From the NCBI GenBank assembly GCA_014904985.1, contig MU129023.1:89841-153840 (forward strand): a stretch of DNA of 64,000 nt, written 5' to 3'. The stretch comes from Hydnum rufescens UP504 (taxonomy: Eukaryota > Basidiomycota > Agaricomycetes > Cantharellales > Hydnaceae). Made by a program: the position numbers and the translations under genes. Each line of letters begins with the position of its first letter. Positions within the stretch are counted from its first letter, which is position 1. Under the pieces are notes generated by a model that did no database searches, was not told the origin of the DNA, and saw only the letters and a program-made list of their open reading frames with translations. Shown in pieces: positions 58,031 through 64,000 of the stretch.

Positions 58031-59189
58031 ATGGCGGTATAGAAGAAGGGTTAGGAGCTCCGATGACTGTCAAATCAAAATCTGGTTCAGCCAGTGTGTA
58101 GATAGGAGACTGTGTTTCTGTTTATTCAAATGGGTTGGTTCGCTTCGATGGTTGATCACTCTCTGCAAGATATGTATGTGTTTATTGGAGAATGGAATGT
58201 GATATGGACTAGCAATAGTCAATGATATATCGTAGATGCTTATAAGAAGGCTTATACGTTGTATGGAATGCTTATAGAAAGGCTTATATGTGGAGGATGC
58301 TTATAGGAAGGCTTATACGTCTGGGATGCTTGTGGAAAGGCTTATACGTGTTCGTGTTGCGTTTGTTCGTTTACTGATATTTGTGTGTCCTTGTTTACGT
58401 CCTCCTAGTCAAAATGCGGATATCTGTGGGCTATAGAATGGTCAGCGCTTGGTTAGTTTGGTTAGTATGCTTCAATCTTCTTTCCTGACTCGTATTTCGT
58501 TATGCTTACCTTTTCCTTGGATGTCCAGCAACTCTAACCTTAGGTTCTGCAACTATCCTTGGCTTCAGTATTTCGCGTAGATGGCTTCCAGTAGCTTGGT
58601 CTCAACAACCTTGAAGATGACTTAGCTCCAGATGGCTTTAGATAGACAGTTCTTTAGATATTAAGCAGAATGGTAGACAGTAGTTGACAGTGGTTGATTT
58701 CCAGAGTGAGGAGATGGGGGGGAACAAGAAAATCTGCTAGCTTATATACCTATCTGAAGGTGGCTGTGCATGGAGCAAGAACAAAAGAGTAATAAAGCTA
58801 TGAGATCATAGTGATGTCATGGGGGAGTCATAGTGGAGTAGAACAAAAGAGTAATAAAGAAATGATGTCATAATGCGGTCATAGCTGAGTCATCCATAGA
58901 GTGTGATGTCATAGTGAAGTCATAGTGATGTCATTCATAAAGAGAACAAAAGGATTCATAAAGGGAATGATGTCACTAATTTGCTGAGCTTGTGGAGTGG
59001 TTGGAGCATGATGTCACTGATCTTGTGATGTGTTTTGGGGCTCATGGGAAGCGAAATTAAAGGACATCTCCGGGTTCTGGAGATTAATCTGAGCATAGTC
59101 CAGTGGTTAAGGTGTTTTTGTTACTGGTTAATAAAAGGAACAAGTGCATGGTGTGGGATTCGATGCAGAGACAGCAGTTTGTATCCGTA
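58031..59189. repeat. spacer between inverted arms with two tandem-repeat tracts and a tRNA-like pol III box
   Basis: 58235-58350 has about four ~35 bp copies containing ATGCTTATA-GAAAGGCTTATA. 58760-58990 has a run of TGATGTCA / AGTCATAGTG words, plus GAACAAAAGAGTAATAAAG twice. 59097-59107 reads TAGTCCAGTGG, a perfect match to the tRNA A-box consensus; GGATTCGATGC near 59157 is a weak B-box, but the sequence between does not fold as a tRNA. CpG content returns to normal here. Confidence 0.55.
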
Positions 59190-59725
59190 ATAGGCGTGCT
59201 TGGTATCATTCAATGCGGATTTTTAACAGCTTTCTGGGCGCGGTGGTTCCGAGCAGATCCGGTGTAAACTGACGGAGAAATTCGTTTTTTACTGATGGGT
59301 GTTAATTCTGATAGTAATATCGTTCTGTAGAGTTCAGTTTTAATCTGTTCTTCGCGTGCTCAGTACCGTTGGATGCGGATTTTTTATATCTTTCTAGGCG
59401 CGGTTGTTCCGAGAGTATTGAATGCGAACTGACGGAGGTATTCGTTTTTTACTGGAAATCCTGGATTTTAATAATAAAATTGGCCTGGAGAGTGCAGTTT
59501 TGGTCCGTTCAACTTGTGTTTGGTACCGTTCGAAAGGTGTGAATCGTAGCTTTCTAAGCGTTATATGGGCGTACCTCTCCGATCAAAACTGACGGAGTTA
59601 TAAAACGAATTTCGTTTCTGCGCGTAGCCGTAATTAATCTCATAATCGGTCATGTGATCGTCCAATGGCTGGAAGTTGTGTAATTTCGCTTTTTCTGATA
59701 CTGGATGTTTTTATCTTCCACAGAT
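59190..59725. repeat. right arm of ~530 bp inverted repeat, CpG-rich
   Basis: The partner of 57500-58030. It keeps the CpG sites (GGCGCGGTGGTTCCGAGCAG region, AAACGAATTTCGTTTCTGCG) and so approximates the ancestral sequence of both arms. Internal tandem units begin near GTTCCGAG at about 59245 and 59410. Confidence 0.85.
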
Positions 59726-59989
59726 GGTGAACACTTTTAATTGCAGCCCTTGCAATGCCCTTTGCCTTTCTTGACAGTCATACGATTGAGATCTGACCAT
59801 GCCTCCTTGTGTAGAACCACCACGTCCATCCTTCGAACCAAAGCAAGATTTCTTCTGAGTTTACGTTTCGAATTTGGTGATAGAAATCGCTTATTGTTGG
59901 GTAAGGATCTTTAATATCCGCGTTTTTAATAGTTTTTCCTTTGTATTATTCTAGGATTTTAAGCGATTACCCACTTTGAATGGCATTGT

Positions 59990-60298
59990 TCAGGTGGAGG
60001 TCAAGAGCATCTGTGGAGAAGGTTCGGTGGGGTACAGACATGTTTTCTGGAACACGGAGGAGAAGACCAAATTGATTTCGAGATCATGGCGTAATGAGGG
60101 TCGATTGTTATGCGGTTCTCCGAACTCGTACGTTGTCCAGTCGACCCTTTTTGTCTTTATAACGCCATCGTATGCAACTTGGGGATTAGGATAATAGCGG
60201 ATAATCGTGTGGGGTTTGAGATGGGTGAATGGTTCTGGGTACGGGTAATCGAATTGCCGATATACAATCGTGTGAAGTTCCAATGGCATGGTGAACAC
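59990..60298 (-). CDS. hypothetical ORF, possible exon
   Basis: A 102-codon frame (MPLELHTIVYRQFDYPYPEP near the start) with ordinary-looking composition and aromatic-rich segments. No family was recognised. It may be an exon of the small-protein family at 60522-61523, with which it shares orientation, but I could not join them by splice sites. Confidence 0.25.
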   Translation of the reverse strand: MFTMPLELHTIVYRQFDYPYPEPFTHLKPHTIIRYYPNPQVAYDGVIKTKRVDWTTYEFGEPHNNRPSLRHDLEINLVFSSVFQKTCLYPTEPSPQMLLTST

Positions 60299-60521
60299 TT
60301 TTTGATTCGTGCCTTGAGGATAGTCGTTCGATTTGCTTTTATGTCACTTTTGCATCCGCAGATCAATAATCATGTGTCCATTTAATCTCGCTTAGGTTTT
60401 TCATGGGTTCGAAATCCTTCATTGATGTGCAGGGTCATTTTCATTCATATTTTGCTGTCAGCTTCTCATACGTCAATGTCATCAGGGGACAGGCAGAGGC
60501 AGCGTTTTATTTCGAAGAGAA

Positions 60522-60842
60522 TCAAACGGCGATGGGGATTGTGTGGGTGAAGTATGGGTCTGGGCACTCGTCCTCCATTTCGCCAAACACTACGAGGATG
60601 AGATGGATTCGAACGAGTAGGTGACCGTCTGAACTGAAGTCACTGATTCGGATTTGGCTTAAGTAGGCGTAATAGAAGTGATCGGTATCGTTTTCGATGT
60701 CGGGATAAAATACGCCGAATTCTCCTACACGTAGTGCCAGGTAGTGTGAGTCGCGGTCGGTTACTAGTGCTCCAAGGCCGATTTCAGTTTCTTCCATCGT
60801 TGCAAAGTCCTGACATGAGAGAGGAATTTGATCGGCAGTCAA
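60522..60842 (-). CDS. hypothetical protein, small lineage-specific family member 1
   Basis: 106 codons: an acidic N-terminus, ALVTDRDSHYLALRVGEFGV, FYPDIENDTDHFYYAYLSQI, and HLLVRIHLILVVFGEMEDE..YFTHTIP at the end. The last part aligns by eye with the ORF at 61161-61523 (FHVKVQIRTAVYGNVDTD..FTHHPP). This suggests two tandem paralogues or repeated exons of one gene, predicted to be mostly beta-strand. No known domain was identified. Confidence 0.45.
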   Translation of the reverse strand: MTADQIPLSCQDFATMEETEIGLGALVTDRDSHYLALRVGEFGVFYPDIENDTDHFYYAYLSQIRISDFSSDGHLLVRIHLILVVFGEMEDECPDPYFTHTIPIAV

Positions 60843-61160
60843 ATTCGAATTATTGCCTGAGTTTTCGATATCGCCTGAGCTCCTGAATGTTTAATGAACG
60901 TCTTTAATGATTGTGGTTTTTACATACTGGTTGAACTCATGGCTTTTCGAGGTTGTAGTGGGAGTTTTTAGAATTGCAGATGAAGACGTGTGGTCCGCGT
61001 TTTTTGATGACTTTTGTATCCAGTTGTTCGGTTTTGGCACGTGACAGACCCGCTGTTTATGTTCCTCTTTTCTATTTATGGTGTTTTTCATTTGCCTGTC
61101 ATTTTCGTGATAGAGGAAGATTTTTATTTTGAAAGACAATTCAACGACGACGATGGTGGT

Positions 61161-61523
61161 TTATTCAGGAGGGTGATGGGTGAACGTAGGAAGGTGGACT
61201 GTGTCTGTGTCAACATTCCCATATACGGCCGTTCTTATCTGCACCTTCACATGAAAATCTGAGTCATCGGAGTATTCTCGGGTTACGCAATATGATTCGA
61301 GGCGGGCGATCGTATACGTTTGGACTGCAGTTGTCGTGTTGGGGCAAAAGTAACCCCTTCGTCCGATGTGGAGATTGAGAATTGGATCATTCTGGTCCCT
61401 GACGTGTTGTACGAAGAAAACCATGAATCCTGTCATATCGTCCGGGATGTATATGTCGTCGAGGTTGGATGGGAGTTCCGTATGAGTCTCAGAAATGCCG
61501 TTGGTGAGTATGTTGGTAGGCAT
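61161..61523 (-). CDS. hypothetical protein, small lineage-specific family member 2
   Basis: 120 codons starting MPTNILTNGISETHTELPSN. It contains FFVQHVRDQNDPILNLHIGR, GYFCPNTTTAVQTYTIARLE and FHVKVQIRTAVYGNV. It shares the pattern (aromatic FxP, V-V-VFG acidic tail, FTH-P) with 60522-60842. There is no signal peptide or membrane segment. The function is unknown. The 320 bp between the two members holds an A/T-rich stretch with no clear exon. Confidence 0.45.
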   Translation of the reverse strand: MPTNILTNGISETHTELPSNLDDIYIPDDMTGFMVFFVQHVRDQNDPILNLHIGRRGYFCPNTTTAVQTYTIARLESYCVTREYSDDSDFHVKVQIRTAVYGNVDTDTVHLPTFTHHPPE

Positions 61524-62222
61524 ATTTGATGGTGTCCTACCCCTTTTTAGGTAAGCATTTATACGAGTTGTGTTGTTTTTGACATACGTTCTTTTGAGAG
61601 TCAGTGGATGGGATGGGGAAAGAGGATTTTTGTGTGAGAAGTGCTTTTATGAATGGATTTGAGACGGTCTAGATTTGAGGGGACCCTTGGATTGTCAGGG
61701 CACTCGGTTCGGGTTCGGTTTCGGCGAATTTTTTGATTAATTGACTGTTGTTTTTTGTTTACCGGTTAAGTCGCGAGTCTCCTAATTAGTGTGGTTTTGT
61801 TGTTACGGACTTGTGGAATTTTTGTTTTTATACGGACTATGACTTTGTTTCTTTTGATTTTTTTTTTTGTTTTTGACTTTGTTGTTTTTCTTTGATTTTT
61901 TTTTTTTTTTTTTTTTTGACAAGTTCACAAGTTCACATATCAGGCGAGGTTAGTTTTTAAAAGGTTCAAGGAAAAAAGAGAGCCTTTTTAGGCTTAGAGA
62001 ATTTTTTTTTTTAAGAGAATAGGGAACATTGATTTGCCTTTAGGCGACATGATTTTACATGGGGAGAAAAAGGAAAGATGAGAGAGGGGTTTTTCTTTTC
62101 AGGCGAGAGACATGGTACATTGGGGCGAGCACATTTTTTGTTTAATGAAGAGAGAGGGTAGTGGGGATTTGAGTTGGGCGAGGGATAGAGAGGATTGGGA
62201 GAGCCTTAGATGTCGCGATGGG
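61524..62222. other. low-complexity intergenic region with long T tracts
   Basis: 61780-61920 is T-rich, with runs of 9 and ~22 T near 61858 and 61896, followed by a short direct repeat ACAAGTTCACAAGTTCACA. 61990-62220 is purine-rich GAGA sequence. No gene was seen. Confidence 0.6.
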
Positions 62223-62430
62223 CTACCAGCCGCTCGAGTCGTCGTCCGAAACAATTTCGATCCCGGGATTGGATGGTAGTTCCTTAAGCTCGAACTCGGT
62301 CGTGGTATCTTTGAACTCGTCCCATTCGTTATTTCGAAGGTCGTACTGGATATCTCGGACGCGTACCGTGTAGTAAGTTGATGCGCGGTCGTCGGTCACG
62401 ATAGCGGGGGCCATGTCGTGCGAGGTGGAA
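62223..62430 (-). CDS. possible small ORF or 3' exon (acidic tail)
   Basis: The last ~60 codons of an open frame (MAPAIVTDDRASTYYTVRVR..EIVSDDDSSGW) look protein-like and follow the hypothetical gene at 62521-63596 in the same orientation. It could be an additional exon of that gene reached by an unplaced intron, or a separate small gene. Confidence 0.25.
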
Positions 62431-62520
62431 AGTGAGGCCGATAGCTGAGAGAGAGCGGTGCAATGCGTCGATGAAGAATAAAGGCGGAGTAGGGTGTACC
62501 CATACGATGTTCTTGTCGTA

Positions 62521-63596
62521 TTATGTCGGCAGCCTGGATAAAAATACGGCGAGACGGTCAACTTGCGATGTGTGAAGGTACGTGGATGGATAAAGAAGGC
62601 GATCTCGCCAGGCGGATACGTAGTATTCGTCGCGGAGGAGCTTGAGGTCGCGTTTATTGAGAACATCAGATTTTGTGTTCAGGTCGGCTTCTCGTTGGTG
62701 CAGGGTGGCCGAAAGAAGAGACAACGGGGGCGTGAGAGAGTCCATTTGTAGGTTATGATTTGCGATCGTGCGACTCAGCTGGTCTAGAAGATCCGCGTGG
62801 CGTTTTATGTCTTCGCTTCGCTGTATCTCGTAGTTCTTCCGTACTTCTTCTAACTTTTGAGCGGCATTCCGTTCACGATCAATGATTGCTTGGCGATAAG
62901 AGGGCCATGCTCGGTACGAGTTGCTGTTCTTGCCGGGCCGTGGAACACTGATTGGGCGCTTGTGGAAGTTTCGTGGTGCGCGAGGGGGATGTGGAGGGGA
63001 ATAAGAGAGGTGGAACGATGAGCGGGTCGATCTGGTGGATGGTTCTGTGGAGGAGTCGAAGATTTCGCGGAGTTGCTGTGCTGTCAGGGTTGTAGGTCGC
63101 TTGGCGTTCTCTTCCTTCGCGTTTTGATTTGACGGGGCGATATTTTGCGATATAGGGAGAGGCGTTTGAACAGTACTGAGAGGAGGCGAGTTAAGAGGGA
63201 TCCGCGTCTGCGGGTAGAAGTTATCGATGAAGGGGTGTAATGTGAGGCGGGGATCGAGCGTGCGTTGGAAACTGAGACCCACGAGTTGGTCGACTTTGGA
63301 GGATTCGTCGTTATTGTACTGTTTGACAATGGCACCCGAAGTATTCACAGAATCCGGCCAGAATCCCTAGGTTTGTGTCAGTTTTTGAGGTCCGTTCGCA
63401 AACCGAACTTTGATCGTACCTCGCTAGTTTTATTTTCTTCTTTTTTGATGAGCGAAACGAAGACCGGATCTTCATCGGTCTTGGGACCCGCGGAGATCAT
63501 AGATAATGCAGGAGAAGGGGCAGGCGTGTGGATATATTCGAATACGTAGCCTTGAGCAGATGATGCGGTCGAGTCGAAGTGAGCAGAGTCGGTCAT
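62521..63596 (-). CDS. hypothetical protein with disordered N-terminus and coiled coil
   Basis: Two exons, 63596-63420 and 63366-62521, joined over a 53-bp GTACGA..CTAG intron, give 340 residues in one frame. Residues 1-60 are acidic/Ser-rich (MTDSAHFDSTASSAQGYVFE). The middle is Pro/Ser/Arg-rich (SYSPPHPPRAPRNFHKRPIS). Residues ~215-310 are charged and heptad-like (IIDRERNAAQKLEEVRKNYE, DIKRHADLLDQLSRTIANHN, LNKRDLKLLRDEYYVSAWRD), predicting a coiled coil. There is no enzymatic motif or membrane segment. Proteins of this plan are common, unnamed and clade-restricted in agaricomycetes. The start is supported by the lack of an upstream in-frame ATG nearby. Confidence 0.6.
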
Positions 63597-64000
63597 GGTA
63601 GAGAAGTGTGAATTGGAGAGAATGTGATAGATGTGGATAGTGGGCTGGGGTACAGCTTGTTAGTTTTTCGTGTCGCCTTTATAGTTGTTGGGCTTACCCC
63701 ACACTCGTGTCACTCATGTCAGATGTTGCCCGTATGTTTCCTTGTCGTAATACGAACGTCATCTGGGGCGATTTAGTAGAGCCGTTGAGTGTACGCGCAG
63801 AACAATAGATACTGAAAAAAATAAGAAGGAAGGGTCACTTCGAAGCCATGACATACTTTTGAGACAACCATGGCAGTCAGCGAGCGGCTCCAAATTAAAC
63901 ACGAAGGACGGATCAGATGAATTCATTGAATGAATCAGTCATGAAGAAAGGAAACCACAGACGCTCTGTCTCTCTCCAGCTCTATGAAGTGAATCCCGAG
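63597..64000. promoter_or_regulatory. upstream region of the 62521-63596 gene
   Basis: Promoter side of the hypothetical gene. I see no further gene before the window ends, and no clear TATA box. Confidence 0.3.

Noticed and set aside
59097..59170. Possible genuine tRNA gene
   Set aside because: The A-box is good but stems do not pair and the B-box is imperfect; kept only as a SINE-like hint.
61855..61920. Long T tracts as a terminator or poly-A signal
   Set aside because: Simple low-complexity sequence with no adjacent pol III gene; no functional claim is supported.

Overview
The window is nuclear DNA from a filamentous basidiomycete, most likely an agaricomycete. The genes are split by many 45-70 bp introns. 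The recognisable families are typical of that group: DUF6534 seven-helix membrane proteins, a NACHT-WD40 STAND protein with an N-terminal C2-like domain, an Asi-type RING ligase, an AIM9-like kinase fold, and Harbinger, MULE-like and copia transposon remains. No rRNA, convincing tRNA, CRISPR array or bacterial-type feature was found. All exon models were read by eye from splice signals, frame and family motifs.

Layout. 1-3.5 kb: one divergent, intact-looking DUF6534 gene on the + strand. 4.1-14.7 kb: a single-copy gene block with a DUF2415/WD-like gene (-, damaged), a large palindrome over its promoter, an amino-acid transporter pseudogene (-), an Asi1/Asi3-like membrane RING protein (+) and a Ser/Thr-rich single-pass membrane protein (-). 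15.7-48.3 kb: a dispersed and tandem array of seven more DUF6534 copies (B-H), all on the - strand, with conserved spacer modules. It is interrupted by a Harbinger transposon (19.45-23.2 kb), a 1.3 kb MULE-like element (24.56-25.86 kb) and a decayed AIM9-like gene (44.6-46.4 kb), a second 5' fragment of which is embedded in DUF6534 copy E. 48.9-54.4 kb: a 9-exon C2-NACHT-WD40 gene, open throughout, with 13-14 nearly identical WD repeats. 54.4-59.7 kb: transposon and satellite debris, including copia remains and a ~530 bp inverted repeat. 60-63.6 kb: lineage-specific hypothetical genes.

How it fits together. This looks like a rapidly evolving accessory region beside a conserved block. The main signals beyond ordinary annotation are: (1) amplification of DUF6534 genes together with their flanks; (2) sharply bounded CpG erosion covering the WD40 exon and the repeats after it (about 51.85-58.03 kb), best seen by comparing two inverted arms of which only one is eroded; (3) a C2-NACHT-WD40 receptor with a three-copy helical repeat and homogenised WD repeats, the architecture expected of a fungal non-self recognition gene; (4) a palindromic promoter duplication at 6.28-6.73 kb.
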